This document shows positions 35,251-44,783 of a stretch of DNA of 47,304 nt, one piece after another. The translations under genes were made by a program, and so were the position numbers. This DNA comes from Niveibacterium sp. 24ML (GTDB taxonomy: Bacteria; Pseudomonadota; Gammaproteobacteria; Burkholderiales; Rhodocyclaceae). The notes beneath the pieces were generated by a model, which was given only the letters and a program-made list of their open reading frames with translations, made no database searches and was not told where the DNA came from. Position 1 is the first letter of the stretch; each line of letters opens with the position of its first letter. The stretch is taken from the NCBI RefSeq assembly GCF_026586805.1, contig NZ_JAPFHA010000030.1, positions 1-47,304 on the forward strand, in the 5' to 3' direction.

Positions 35251-35678
35251 ACGTTCGTAAGGCGGTCGTGCTCCGCATGGAAGGTGCCGCTGCAATCGTG
35301 AAGCTGGATGCACAGGGCGGTTGCGGGCGTTGCGCCGAATCGGGCGGTTGTGGCTCTGACGTGTTGGGGCAGTTGTTCGGGCCGCGTTGCCGCACTTATC
35401 AGGCCGAGGCGCTTCACCCATTTGCTGCTGGCAGTGAAGTCGAGGTCAGTGTTGAAGCTCGCGCGCCGCTGATCGCAGCGCTGCTGGCCTATGGTGTGCC
35501 TTTGATTGGCCTACTGCTGGGCGCGTCGCTGGGCGCCTTGTTCGGAGGCGATGCAGCGGCCGCTGGCGGTGCCGTGGCGGGCCTTGTGCTGTCCGCGATT
35601 GTTGCTACCGCAGCCGTTCGCCGCCGCGGCGCACAGCTGCGGGTGCGGATCCTTGAAACTGATCAGACCGGTTCATGA
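35247..35678 (+). CDS. rseC: RseC/MucC-family protein
   Basis: 143-residue inner-membrane protein, positive modulator of sigma-E. The N-terminal cytoplasmic part has a cysteine cluster (GGCGRCAESGGCGSD) suggestive of a metal or redox site; two transmembrane helices follow (~72-92 and ~98-118). Overlaps rseB and mucD by 4 nt each. Confidence 0.92.
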   Translation: MNVRKAVVLRMEGAAAIVKLDAQGGCGRCAESGGCGSDVLGQLFGPRCRTYQAEALHPFAAGSEVEVSVEARAPLIAALLAYGVPLIGLLLGASLGALFGGDAAAAGGAVAGLVLSAIVATAAVRRRGAQLRVRILETDQTGS

Positions 35679-37117
35679 TTTGCGCCGATAGCATCTTTTC
35701 TCGGGCGCTAGGCAGTCTTGCCTTGAGCCTTGCCTTGGTGACGGGGCCGGCCATGAGCAGTGCGTTAGCCCGCGACCTGCCGGAGCTTGCGGATCTTGTC
35801 GATCGATCGGCTCCGGCTGTGGTGAATGTGAGCACGCAGCAGCTTGCTAAACAGGCAAAGCGCAGTGGGCCGGATGCGCGCGATCCGATGCAGGATTGGT
35901 TTCGGAAGTTCATGCCCAAGCATCCTCAGGTGCCTCGAGATGAGGAGGACGAAGAGGGCATGGGTTCTGGTTTCATCATCTCGCAGGATGGCTACATCCT
36001 TACCAATGCGCATGTTGTCGATGGCGCTGACGAAATCTTGGTAAGGCTCACCGACAAGCGTGAGTTTCGCGGCCATCTTGTCGGGGCTGATCGTCGCTCC
36101 GACGTTGCATTGATCAAAATTGAAGCGACCGGGTTGCCGAAAGTGCAAATCGGCGATGCCGGAAAGCTGCGTGTGGGCGACTGGGTCGTCGCCATCGGCT
36201 CCCCGTTTGGTTTCGATCACACGGTGACCGCGGGGATTGTCAGTGCGAAAGGGCGATCGCTTCCCGACGAGGGGCTGGTTCCCTTCATACAGACCGATGT
36301 TGCCATTAACCCGGGCAACTCGGGTGGGCCCTTATTCAACTTGAAGGGTGAGGTCGTCGGCATCAACTCGCAGATCTATAGCGAGACGGGGGGCTTCATG
36401 GGGCTGTCCTTTGCGATCCCGATTGACGTCGCGATGGATGTTCAGGGGCAGCTACGTGCCGCAGGCCGTGTGACCCGGGGGCGCATCGGCGTCACTATCC
36501 AGGAGGTGACCAAGGACGTCGCAGACAGTTTTTCGTTGAAGAGTCCTCAGGGGGCTCTGGTCAGTGCGGTTGAGCCGTCCAGCCCGGCAGACCGTGCCGG
36601 CATCGCGGTCGGTGACGTGATCTTGAGATTTGATGGCAAGGTGGTGGCGTCGTCGACAGATCTGCCCCGGGTGGTCGGCGCCACGAGACCGGGTTCAAGG
36701 TCGGTCGTTCAGATCTGGCGCCGTGGCGCTGTGCGAGACCTTGGCTTGATTGTGGAAGCGTTTGCGGAAGAGCCGGTCAAGCTTGCGGCGCGTGCGCCAG
36801 TCAAACGGGCGGATAGCGCAGGATCAAACCGCCTCGGGCTTGTCGTGGCGCCGCTGAGTGCGGACCAGCGCAAGCAGATGCGCAAGGAGGGCGGTGTTGC
36901 GATCAAGGATGTGCGCGGGATAGCTGCCCGAGCGCAGTTGCAGGGTGGAGACCTGATCGTGGCTGCCACACGGAAGGGTTTGCCGGTCGAGTTTCGCAAT
37001 GTCGAGCAGTTCAACCGGTTTGCTGCGGCGGTGGATCAGGGCGAGAGCGTGTCTTTGCTGGTTCGTCGTGGGGACACCCAGAGCTTCGTCAGTTTGCGAG
37101 TGCCGGAGCTGCAGTGA
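35675..37117 (+). CDS. mucD: Do/HtrA periplasmic serine protease MucD
   Basis: 480-residue protease/chaperone for misfolded envelope proteins. After an N-terminal signal (cleavage probably near ALA at ~30-32) the trypsin-like domain carries H113 (TNAHVV), D143 (RSDVALIKI) and S216 (GNSGGPL). Two PDZ domains follow (~265-360 and ~390-480). As the last gene of the sigma-E operon it both executes the response and can restrain it. Confidence 0.96.
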   Translation: MICADSIFSRALGSLALSLALVTGPAMSSALARDLPELADLVDRSAPAVVNVSTQQLAKQAKRSGPDARDPMQDWFRKFMPKHPQVPRDEEDEEGMGSGFIISQDGYILTNAHVVDGADEILVRLTDKREFRGHLVGADRRSDVALIKIEATGLPKVQIGDAGKLRVGDWVVAIGSPFGFDHTVTAGIVSAKGRSLPDEGLVPFIQTDVAINPGNSGGPLFNLKGEVVGINSQIYSETGGFMGLSFAIPIDVAMDVQGQLRAAGRVTRGRIGVTIQEVTKDVADSFSLKSPQGALVSAVEPSSPADRAGIAVGDVILRFDGKVVASSTDLPRVVGATRPGSRSVVQIWRRGAVRDLGLIVEAFAEEPVKLAARAPVKRADSAGSNRLGLVVAPLSADQRKQMRKEGGVAIKDVRGIAARAQLQGGDLIVAATRKGLPVEFRNVEQFNRFAAAVDQGESVSLLVRRGDTQSFVSLRVPELQ

Positions 37118-37120
37118 GGC

Positions 37121-37148
37121 TTCAGGATCCGGGTGGATCGGCTATACT
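37121..37148 (+). promoter_or_regulatory. Possible promoter upstream of lepA
   Basis: TATACT at 37143-37148 is a good -10; TTCAGG at 37121-37126 with a 16-bp spacer is a weak -35. The transcript would begin near 37155 and run directly into the hairpin at 37180. Confidence 0.45.
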
Positions 37149-37179
37149 CGCGCGTTGTCCAACTTGATGGATTCCTGAG

Positions 37180-37205
37180 AAGGGTGCGGCAACGCGCCCT
37201 TTTTT
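37180..37205 (+). terminator. Terminator-like hairpin abutting the lepA start
   Basis: A 9-bp stem (37180-37188 with 37193-37201, one G-U pair), loop GCAA, then T to 37205. Only six bases separate the T run from the lepA ATG. It may end the sigma-E operon transcript or act as an attenuator of lepA. Confidence 0.6.
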
Positions 37206-37211
37206 CGTGGC

Positions 37212-39008
37212 ATGCAGCACATCAGAAACTTTTCGATCATTGCTCACATCGATCACGGCAAGTCGACCTTGGCGGACCGACTCATCCAGCGCTGCGGCGG
37301 TCTGGCCGATCGTGAAATGGAAGCCCAGGTGCTTGACTCGATGGATATCGAGCGCGAGCGCGGGATCACAATCAAGGCTCAGACCGCGGCGCTCAGCTAC
37401 CGCGCGAAGGATGGGCAGGTTTATAACCTCAACCTCATCGACACGCCCGGCCATGTCGACTTTTCGTATGAAGTGAGTCGATCGCTTGCTGCGTGCGAAG
37501 GTGCGCTGCTTGTCGTGGATGCTTCGCAAGGGGTCGAGGCACAGACGGTGGCTAACTGCTACACCGCCATTGAGCAAGGCGTCGAAGTCGTCCCGGTGCT
37601 CAACAAGATGGATCTGCCCTCAGCGGATCCGGACGCGGCGCGCCAAGAAATTGAAGATGTGATCGGGATTGACGCGATCGAGGCAATCCCCTGCTCGGCG
37701 AAGACCGGAATGGGCATTGACGAGATCCTCGAGGCGGTCATCGCGAAGGTGCCGGCGCCGCGTGGCACGCTGGATGCGCCGCTGAAGGCGCTGATCATCG
37801 ACTCCTGGTTCGATAACTACGTTGGTGTCGTGATGCTGGTTCGCGTGGTCGACGGGGTCTTGCGGCCGAAAGACAAGATCCTCTTTATGAGCAATGGTGC
37901 GCAGCATCTTTGCGATCAAGTGGGCGTCTTCACGCCGAAATCGATCGGCCGTGACCAATTGTCGGCGGGCGAAGTGGGTTTCGTGATTGCTGGCATCAAG
38001 GAGCTGACCTCGGCCAAGGTGGGTGACACCATCACCGTGCTCAGTTGGCCTGCCTCGTCGCCGCTCGAAGGCTTCAAAGAGATCAAGCCGCAGGTTTTTG
38101 CGGGGCTCTATCCGGTTGAGGCGAGCGAATACGATCAGCTTCGTGAGTCACTTGAGAAACTCAAGCTGAACGACGCGTCATTGCAGTATGAGCCCGAAGT
38201 TTCACAGGCGTTAGGTTTTGGCTTCCGCTGTGGATTCCTCGGCTTGTTGCATATGGAGATAGTCCAGGAGCGCCTCGAGCGCGAGTTCGACATGGATCTC
38301 ATCACCACCGCACCGACGGTGGTCTATGAGGTCGTGCTCACGGGCGGTGAAGTCATCAAGGTCGAGAATCCGGCAAAGCTTCCGGAAGTCTCAAAGATCG
38401 ACGAAGTGCGTGAACCTATCATTACTGCCACGATCTTCGTGCCGCAGGATTATCTGGGCCCGGTTATCACGCTCTGCAACCAGAAGCGCGGCAGTCAGGT
38501 CGATATGCACTACCACGGCCGCCAGGTGAAGCTTGTCTACGACCTGCCGATGGCTGAAGTCGTCATGGACTTCTTCGACAAACTGAAGTCGGTTTCGCGA
38601 GGCTATGCTTCGCTTGATTACGACTTCAAGGAATACCGTACAGCAGATGTGGTGAAGCTTGACATCCTAGTGTCAAGCGAGAAAGTGGACGCGCTTTCGG
38701 TCATCGTTCATCGAGCCAATGCAGTCTATCGCGGACGGGAATTGGCTTCAAAGCTGCGCGAACTCATCCCGCGTCAGATGTTCGATGTTGCCGTTCAGGC
38801 GGCGATCGGTTCGCATATCATTGCCCGTGAGACGATCAAGGCTCTGCGCAAGAATGTTCTCGCCAAGTGCTATGGCGGTGACATCACCCGAAAGAAAAAA
38901 CTGCTCGAAAAGCAAAAAGCCGGCAAGCGTCGCATGAAGCAGGTTGGCAACGTCGAGATCCCGCAGGAGGCGTTCCTTGCGGTGCTTCGTGTTGAAGACG
39001 GCAAGTAA
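37212..39008 (+). CDS. lepA: Elongation factor 4 (LepA)
   Basis: Ribosomal GTPase of 598 residues, implicated in back-translocation and initiation or assembly. G motifs: [24 protein letters not shown]; the LepA-specific C-terminal domain ends with [19 protein letters not shown]. The ATG at 37212 is standard for the family but has no Shine-Dalgarno and lies just after the hairpin. Followed by lepB in the classical order. Confidence 0.97.
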   Translation: MQHIRNFSIIAHIDHGKSTLADRLIQRCGGLADREMEAQVLDSMDIERERGITIKAQTAALSYRAKDGQVYNLNLIDTPGHVDFSYEVSRSLAACEGALLVVDASQGVEAQTVANCYTAIEQGVEVVPVLNKMDLPSADPDAARQEIEDVIGIDAIEAIPCSAKTGMGIDEILEAVIAKVPAPRGTLDAPLKALIIDSWFDNYVGVVMLVRVVDGVLRPKDKILFMSNGAQHLCDQVGVFTPKSIGRDQLSAGEVGFVIAGIKELTSAKVGDTITVLSWPASSPLEGFKEIKPQVFAGLYPVEASEYDQLRESLEKLKLNDASLQYEPEVSQALGFGFRCGFLGLLHMEIVQERLEREFDMDLITTAPTVVYEVVLTGGEVIKVENPAKLPEVSKIDEVREPIITATIFVPQDYLGPVITLCNQKRGSQVDMHYHGRQVKLVYDLPMAEVVMDFFDKLKSVSRGYASLDYDFKEYRTADVVKLDILVSSEKVDALSVIVHRANAVYRGRELASKLRELIPRQMFDVAVQAAIGSHIIARETIKALRKNVLAKCYGGDITRKKKLLEKQKAGKRRMKQVGNVEIPQEAFLAVLRVEDGK

Positions 39009-39035
39009 GCCCACAACAATCACCCTGGAGCTTTC

Positions 39036-39824
39036 GTGGATTTTGCGTTGATTCTTTTTGTGCTGTCTATCGTCACCGGCGTGCTATGGGCTGCGGATCG
39101 ATTTGTATTCCGAAAGAAAAGGCCGGCGGAAGCGCCTGAGCCGATATGGGTTGAGTGGGGGGCTGGGTTCTTCCCAATCCTGCTTGCGATTTTCTTGCTC
39201 CGCTCCTTCCTGGTGGAGCCATTCAGGATTCCTTCTGGATCAATGATCCCCACGCTATTGGTGGGGGACTTCATTCTGGTGAATAAATTCGCCTACGGTA
39301 TTCGCCTTCCGGTGATCGACAAGAAGGTCATTGATTACGGAACGCCTAAGCGCGGCGATGTCGTGGTGTTCCGTTACCCGCAGAACCCAGCACAGGACTA
39401 CATCAAGCGTATCGTCGGTTTGCCGGGCGACAAGATTGAATACATCAACAAGCGTTTGACGATCAATGGTGAGTTGATCGCGGTTACGCAAGTGGAAGAC
39501 TACCTGCATGCAGATCGACTGCAGTACTCCCGGCGCTTCAACGAAAAGCTAGGTGATATCGAACATCAGATCTTGAATGATGCGGATATGCCGGCCTTCG
39601 TTGCGCAACCCTTGCCGTTTGCCGGGCGTGAGCACTGCACTTATACGGTTGAAGGTGTGCGATGCACGGTGCCTGCTGGCCACTATTTTGCCATGGGCGA
39701 TAACAGAGATCAGAGTTCTGACTCCCGCGTTTGGGGGTTTGTGCCTGATGAAAACTTGCGTGGCAGGGCTTTCTTTATCTGGTTCCACTTCGGTGAGTGG
39801 TCCAGAATTGGTTCGTTTCACTAA
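39036..39824 (+). CDS. lepB: Signal peptidase I
   Basis: Inner-membrane Ser/Lys protease removing signal peptides of secreted proteins. The 262 residues have two N-terminal membrane segments (~3-20 and ~43-60), nucleophile S69 (PSGSMIPTL), general base K124 (DYIKRIVGLPGD), and the box E motif GDNRDQSSDSR. GTG start at 39036 with CTGGAG upstream. Confidence 0.97.
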   Translation: MDFALILFVLSIVTGVLWAADRFVFRKKRPAEAPEPIWVEWGAGFFPILLAIFLLRSFLVEPFRIPSGSMIPTLLVGDFILVNKFAYGIRLPVIDKKVIDYGTPKRGDVVVFRYPQNPAQDYIKRIVGLPGDKIEYINKRLTINGELIAVTQVEDYLHADRLQYSRRFNEKLGDIEHQILNDADMPAFVAQPLPFAGREHCTYTVEGVRCTVPAGHYFAMGDNRDQSSDSRVWGFVPDENLRGRAFFIWFHFGEWSRIGSFH

Positions 39825-39838
39825 TGACGGAGGTGCAG

Positions 39839-40210
39839 ATGCGAAAGCGGGAAAGAGGGATTTCTCTCGTTGGTACCATGATAATGGCCGCACTTGTCAT
39901 TGGCGGAATTGTCTTGGCGATGCGTTGCGTGCCTGTGTATAACGAGTATTTCGCCATTCAGAAGGCATTCAAGACGATCGCGTCAAGCGGCGAGGCTGAT
40001 AGTCCAGAGGCTGTTAGAAAGATGTTTGAGTTGCGCTCGGCTGTCGATGACATTACGTCGATTAAGAAGACCGATCTCATCATCAGCAAAGAGAACAATC
40101 GCTATGAAATAAGCGCCGACTGGCAAAGAACTGTGCCACTTGGCGGGCATGTGAGCTTATTGTTTCAGTTCTCTGCTTCGAGTTCGGTTAAGGCAGAGAC
40201 AAGCAATTAG
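39839..40210 (+). CDS. DUF4845 family membrane protein
   Basis: 123-residue protein with one N-terminal transmembrane segment after RKRERG, then a periplasmic domain. The N-terminus RERG-ISLVG plus hydrophobic stretch resembles a type IV prepilin leader but lacks Glu at +5. Function unknown; it sits between lepB and rnc, as is common in beta- and gammaproteobacteria. The ATG at 39839 has an excellent GGAGGTG; an ATG at 39824 overlapping the lepB stop is an alternative. Confidence 0.88.
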   Translation: MRKRERGISLVGTMIMAALVIGGIVLAMRCVPVYNEYFAIQKAFKTIASSGEADSPEAVRKMFELRSAVDDITSIKKTDLIISKENNRYEISADWQRTVPLGGHVSLLFQFSASSSVKAETSN

Positions 40211-40212
40211 CC

Positions 40213-40884
40213 GTGAACCTGGATGCTCTCTCCCGTGCTTTGGGTTATCGGTTTTCGTCGTCGGCGCTTTTGATTCAAGCGCTTACTCATCGTAGCTTCG
40301 GCGCGTCGCATAATGAGCGACTGGAGTTCATTGGTGATGGCGTCTTGAATTGCGTTATCGCCCGAGCCTTGTTTGATCGCTTTCCAGATCTGGATGAGGG
40401 GGGGCTTTCCCGATTGCGCGCGGGCTTGGTCAAGCAAGACGCACTTCATGCGCATGCCTTGAGCCTCAGCTTGGGTGGGATGCTACGACTTGGAGAGGGC
40501 GAGTTGCGTAGCGGGGGACATCAGCGCCCTTCGATTCTCGCGGATGCCCTTGAAGCGATTTTCGGCGCGATCTTTCTGGATGCAGGATTCGATGCCGCGA
40601 GCAAGGTGATCAATCGGATTTACGCACGCTCAATCGCGGAAATTGATCCGGCGTCGGCGGGTAAAGACCCGAAAACTGCGTTGCAGGAGTGGCTCCAGGC
40701 TCGGCGTCATGCATTGCCGAAATACGAAATGGTGATCGTGCGTGGCGAAGCTCACTCGCAAGAGTTCGAGGTGTCGTGTTTGATACCGGCGTTGATGATA
40801 GAAACAAAAGGACGTGGCGCCAGCCGCCGCGCTGCGGAACAGCAAGCTGCGCGTGACGCGCTTGATCGGATAGAGAAACTATGA
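40213..40884 (+). CDS. rnc: Ribonuclease III
   Basis: Double-strand-specific endoribonuclease for rRNA processing and mRNA control. 223 residues, with the signature [12 protein letters not shown] (E36, E39, D42), a second acidic cluster [13 protein letters not shown], and a C-terminal double-stranded RNA-binding domain (~153-222). GTG start at 40213, 2 nt after the previous stop; ATGA overlap with era. Confidence 0.97.
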   Translation: MNLDALSRALGYRFSSSALLIQALTHRSFGASHNERLEFIGDGVLNCVIARALFDRFPDLDEGGLSRLRAGLVKQDALHAHALSLSLGGMLRLGEGELRSGGHQRPSILADALEAIFGAIFLDAGFDAASKVINRIYARSIAEIDPASAGKDPKTALQEWLQARRHALPKYEMVIVRGEAHSQEFEVSCLIPALMIETKGRGASRRAAEQQAARDALDRIEKL

Positions 40885-41789
40885 TCGGCGAGACTGATAC
40901 GGGCGGGAATGGGTTTCGGACAGGTTTTCTCGCGATTGCTGGCAGGCCCAATGTCGGCAAGTCGACCCTTCTTAATCATCTGATCGGGCAGAAGATCAGC
41001 ATCACTTCGCGTAAGGCGCAGACAACCCGGCATCGCGTGACAGGTGTCTTGACGAACGCCACGCACCAGTTTGTCTTTGTCGATACCCCAGGTTTCCAGA
41101 AGCAGCACACGAACGCCTTGCACCGTGCGATGAATCGCAGTGTCACGCAGACGCTCGCTGACGTAGACGTCGTGCTATTTGTCATTGAGGCGGGAAAGTT
41201 CCAGACTGCCGATCGTGCTGTAATGGAGCTGTTGCCGGCCAATGTGCCCGTCGTTCTGGTGATCAACAAGATTGATCGAATTGCAGATAAAGGGCAGTTG
41301 CTTCCGTTCATTGCATCGATGGCGGCCGAGCGTGAATTTGCGGCGATCGTGCCGCTTTCCGCTGAAAGCGGTGCCAATTCAGAGGAGCTGATTAAGGCCT
41401 GTGGCCCGCTTCTTCCGGAGCAGCCTGCGATTTTTGGGGAAGACGATATTACTGACCGCAGTGAGCGTTTTCTTGCGGCGGAGTTTATTCGGGAAAAGCT
41501 GTTTCGGCTGCTGGGTGAAGAGCTTCCTTATGGTTTGGCGGTTGAGATCGAGAAGTTCGAAATTGAGGGGGCGGTGCGCCGCATCTTCGCAGCAGTGATT
41601 GTCGATCGACCCAGCCATAAGGCGATGGTCATCGGGCGCGGTGGTGAGAAGCTCAAGCGGGTGGCCAGTGAGGCCCGGGTTGAGCTTGAGAAGTTGTTTG
41701 ACGGCCCGGTGTATCTTGAGGTCTGGGTCAAGGTCAAAGGCGGCTGGGCGGATGACGAGCGCGCCTTGAAGAGCCTCGGCATCGAGTAA
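40881..41789 (+). CDS. era: GTPase Era
   Basis: GTPase for 30S assembly that binds the 3' end of 16S rRNA. 302 residues: P-loop G21RPNVGKST29, DTPG, NKID, and a C-terminal KH domain with [10 protein letters not shown]. Translationally coupled to rnc (ATGA). Confidence 0.97.
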   Translation: MIGETDTGGNGFRTGFLAIAGRPNVGKSTLLNHLIGQKISITSRKAQTTRHRVTGVLTNATHQFVFVDTPGFQKQHTNALHRAMNRSVTQTLADVDVVLFVIEAGKFQTADRAVMELLPANVPVVLVINKIDRIADKGQLLPFIASMAAEREFAAIVPLSAESGANSEELIKACGPLLPEQPAIFGEDDITDRSERFLAAEFIREKLFRLLGEELPYGLAVEIEKFEIEGAVRRIFAAVIVDRPSHKAMVIGRGGEKLKRVASEARVELEKLFDGPVYLEVWVKVKGGWADDERALKSLGIE

Positions 41790-41821
41790 AAGTCGGTGCT
41801 GGGTTCCGTAGTGCTCAATAA

Positions 41822-42535
41822 ATGAGTGGCAAGCGTGTAGAGCAGCAGCCCGGATTCGTACTCCATGCATATCCCTGGCGGGAGACGAGTTTTGTTGTTG
41901 ACGTGCTGTCGCGCAACCATGGTCGGGTTCCGCTGATTGCCAAAGGCGCGCGGCGTCCGCGTTCCGCGATGCGGGGTCTGCTGCTTGCATTCCAGCCGCT
42001 TGAATTGAGCTGGAGTGGTACAGGGGAACTCAAGACGCTGGTGTCGGTGGATTGGTCAGGCGGCCTTCCTTTACTGTCCGGCAGCGCACTGATGTGTGGC
42101 TACTATGCGAATGAGTTGCTTGTCCGTCTTCTGCCTCGCGAGGACCCACACCCAAAGCTGTTCGATGCGTATGCCGCCTTGCTTCAGGCCTTGGCGCATG
42201 GTCGGCCGCAGGACCTTGCGCTGCGCTTGTTTGAGCTGGCTTTGGTGCGGGAATTGGGCTACGCGCCCACCTTCGATATTGATGCGGACGGCGAACCGGT
42301 AAGTCCTGAGTGCGACTACATCTTTATAATTGAGCAAGGTCCCGTGAAATTGCAGGACGGGCAATCGGGTGAGCAGGCCTTATCAGGACAAACATTGCTT
42401 GATCTCGCCAATGCTGACTTGAGTGCATCGGAATCGCTCACTCAAGCAAAGAACTTGATGCGACGCCTGATCCATCATCTGATCGGCGGCACGCTCGAAT
42501 CGCGACGTATCTTTATGGAGTTGCAGGAACTGTGA
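41822..42535 (+). CDS. recO: DNA repair protein RecO
   Basis: Recombination mediator helping RecA load on SSB-coated DNA. 237 residues with an N-terminal OB fold ([21 protein letters not shown]) and a helical C-terminal part ([20 protein letters not shown]). The zinc cysteines of some RecO proteins are not evident. Standard position after era; its stop overlaps the pdxJ GTG. Confidence 0.95.
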   Translation: MSGKRVEQQPGFVLHAYPWRETSFVVDVLSRNHGRVPLIAKGARRPRSAMRGLLLAFQPLELSWSGTGELKTLVSVDWSGGLPLLSGSALMCGYYANELLVRLLPREDPHPKLFDAYAALLQALAHGRPQDLALRLFELALVRELGYAPTFDIDADGEPVSPECDYIFIIEQGPVKLQDGQSGEQALSGQTLLDLANADLSASESLTQAKNLMRRLIHHLIGGTLESRRIFMELQEL

Positions 42536-43296
42536 TTGAACTTGGCGTCAATATCGACCATATTGCAACACTGCGCCAGGCGCGCCGTACCTATGAACCC
42601 GATCCCGTCTGGGGTGCCGTTGAGGCGCACCTGGGGGGCGCTGATGGCATTACGGTGCATTTGCGCGAAGATCGGCGTCACATTCAGGATGAGGATGTGC
42701 GTCGCCTGCGCGAACTCACCCACATCAAATTGAATCTTGAGATGGCGGCAACCGACGAAATGGTTGCGATTGCCTGCCGCCTTCGGCCCGAAATGGCGAT
42801 GCTGGTGCCTGAAGGGCGCCAAGAGGTGACAACGGAAGGCGGTCTTGACATCGTTGCTAACGAATCACGGATTCGGGAGTCGATTGCCCAGCTGGCCGAC
42901 GCTGGCATTCAGTCCAGCGTGTTCATTGATGCCGAATTGGCGCAGGTCGAGGCCGCGGCAAGAGTGGGCGCGCGGGTTTGCGAGATCCACACCGGCCCCT
43001 ATGCCGAAGCGTTTCATCTGAAGGGGCGCGACGCACGCAGCCCAGCCGTGCTGGCCGAGATCGACAAGATCCGCGCAGCCGGAGCGGCAATCGTGGCGCA
43101 TGGCATGCGCTTCAATGCGGGGCATGCGCTTAACTACTTCAATGTTCAGCCCATCGCGGCTTTGTCGGGCGTGCGCGAATTGCACATTGGTCACGCGATC
43201 GTCAGTCGTGCGGTTTTCGTCGGACTGCGCGATGCCGTTGGCGAGATGAAGCGCTTGATGCGCGAAGCGGCAGCATCACCTCATCAATATGGCTGA
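42532..43296 (+). CDS. pdxJ: Pyridoxine 5'-phosphate synthase
   Basis: Closes the vitamin B6 ring from 1-deoxyxylulose 5-phosphate and 3-amino-2-oxopropyl phosphate. 254 residues: [53 protein letters not shown] start in a GTGA overlap with recO. Confidence 0.97.
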   Translation: MIELGVNIDHIATLRQARRTYEPDPVWGAVEAHLGGADGITVHLREDRRHIQDEDVRRLRELTHIKLNLEMAATDEMVAIACRLRPEMAMLVPEGRQEVTTEGGLDIVANESRIRESIAQLADAGIQSSVFIDAELAQVEAAARVGARVCEIHTGPYAEAFHLKGRDARSPAVLAEIDKIRAAGAAIVAHGMRFNAGHALNYFNVQPIAALSGVRELHIGHAIVSRAVFVGLRDAVGEMKRLMREAAASPHQYG

Positions 43297-43308
43297 TCAG
43301 TCGGTCGC

Positions 43309-43686
43309 ATGATTGCCGGAATCGGTACCGACATCGTGTCGATCGCGCGTATTCGGACATCGCTTGATCGACACGGTGAAGCGTTTGCGGCTCGCATCCT
43401 CGCCGAATCCGAATTGACTGAGTTCCACGCTGTGCGCGACGGCGCCCGTTTGCTCGCCAAGCGCTTCGCCGCGAAAGAGGCGTTTTCCAAGGCGTTTGGC
43501 ACTGGGCTTCGCGCGCCCGCCACATTCCATGCAATTGCCGTCGAGCATGATGAGCTGGGAAAGCCTCTTTTCGTGTATGACCGCGCTTTGTCTGATGCAA
43601 TGCGCGAGCGCGGCTGGGTCGCCCATCTCTCGATCAGCGATGAGAAAGAAAGCGTCGTGGCATTTGCGGTGATCGAAACGGTCTGA
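43309..43686 (+). CDS. acpS: Holo-ACP synthase
   Basis: Transfers 4'-phosphopantetheine from CoA to Ser37 of AcpP. 125 residues with IAGIGTDIVSIARI (metal ligand D8) and the second signature RFAAKEAFSKAFGTG. Conserved pairing after pdxJ; separated from it by 12 bp. Confidence 0.97.
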   Translation: MIAGIGTDIVSIARIRTSLDRHGEAFAARILAESELTEFHAVRDGARLLAKRFAAKEAFSKAFGTGLRAPATFHAIAVEHDELGKPLFVYDRALSDAMRERGWVAHLSISDEKESVVAFAVIETV

Positions 43687-43731
43687 TCACCCTTTGGTTT
43701 GCAGCCCAATTCCGCCAGAAAAGGAACGCCC

Positions 43732-44778
43732 TTGAATCCGGTCCACTTGCCGCTTGGCCCCGTGATGTGCGATGTCGCAGCCTTCTCGTTGACCGATGAT
43801 GAAAGGGTGCGGCTTTCCCACCCATTGGTGGGTGGTGTGATCCTGTTCAAGCGAAATTTCGAATCGCCAGAACAGCTTGCGGCGCTGACGCAAGAAATTC
43901 ACGCGCTCCGCTCGCCGAATCTGATTATCGCGGTGGACCATGAAGGTGGCCGAGTGCAGCGATTCCTTGGTGGCTTCACCCGCTTGCCGCCCATGCGGGC
44001 GCTCGGTGAGCAGTGGGTACGCGACCATGTGGCGGGTCTTGAACTTGCGCGCCAGACAGGCTACGTGCTGGCTGCAGAATTGCTTGCGCATGGGGTTGAT
44101 CTGAGCTTCACACCGGTATTGGATCTGGACTACGGGCGTAGCGCTGTCATTGGCGATCGTGCGTTTTCAGGTGATCCGGGCATTGTTGCTGCACTTGCCC
44201 AGGCTTTGGTGGCGGGCCTGGGTGAGGCGGGCATGGGGGCCGTGGGCAAGCATTTCCCGGGGCACGGCTGGGCTGAAGCCGATTCGCATGTCGGGATTCC
44301 GCGTGATGAACGCAGCTTTGAACAGATCTGGGCGAGCGACATCGCGCCCTATCGACATCGGCTCGGTCGGCAATTGGCCGGCGTGATGCCCGCGCATGTG
44401 ATTTATGAGCACGTAGACGCGCAGCCGGCCGGCTTTTCTCCTTACTGGCTTCAGGCGGTTTTGCGGGAGCGACTGGGTTTTGATGGGGTTGTCTTCTCCG
44501 ACGACCTGACCATGGAAGGTGCATCGGTCGCCGGGGACATTCTTGCGCGCGCCGCGGCGGCGCATGCGGCTGGATGCGACATGGTTCTGGTCTGCAATCG
44601 CCCGGATCTTGCTGACGATCTGCTGGCGCGCTGGGCGCCCGAGATCCTTCCGCGCAGCACGGCGCGAATTGAAGCGCTCAGGCCTCGGCAAGCAAAAGAC
44701 CCGTTTGAACTTGCGGTCGAGCCGCGTTATGTCGCGGCTCAGCGAGCGGTGTCCGAACTTGTGGCGTCGCTTGGCTGA
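43732..44778 (+). CDS. nagZ: Beta-N-acetylhexosaminidase (GH3)
   Basis: Cytoplasmic enzyme releasing GlcNAc from anhydromuropeptides in peptidoglycan recycling. About 348 residues with the NagZ motif [14 protein letters not shown] and nucleophile Asp in [21 protein letters not shown] is also typical. The TTG at 43732, preceded by AAAAGGAA, gives the expected [14 protein letters not shown] start; an in-frame TTG at 43699 would lack that signal. Confidence 0.95.
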   Translation: MNPVHLPLGPVMCDVAAFSLTDDERVRLSHPLVGGVILFKRNFESPEQLAALTQEIHALRSPNLIIAVDHEGGRVQRFLGGFTRLPPMRALGEQWVRDHVAGLELARQTGYVLAAELLAHGVDLSFTPVLDLDYGRSAVIGDRAFSGDPGIVAALAQALVAGLGEAGMGAVGKHFPGHGWAEADSHVGIPRDERSFEQIWASDIAPYRHRLGRQLAGVMPAHVIYEHVDAQPAGFSPYWLQAVLRERLGFDGVVFSDDLTMEGASVAGDILARAAAAHAAGCDMVLVCNRPDLADDLLARWAPEILPRSTARIEALRPRQAKDPFELAVEPRYVAAQRAVSELVASLG

Positions 44779-44783
44779 TTGCC

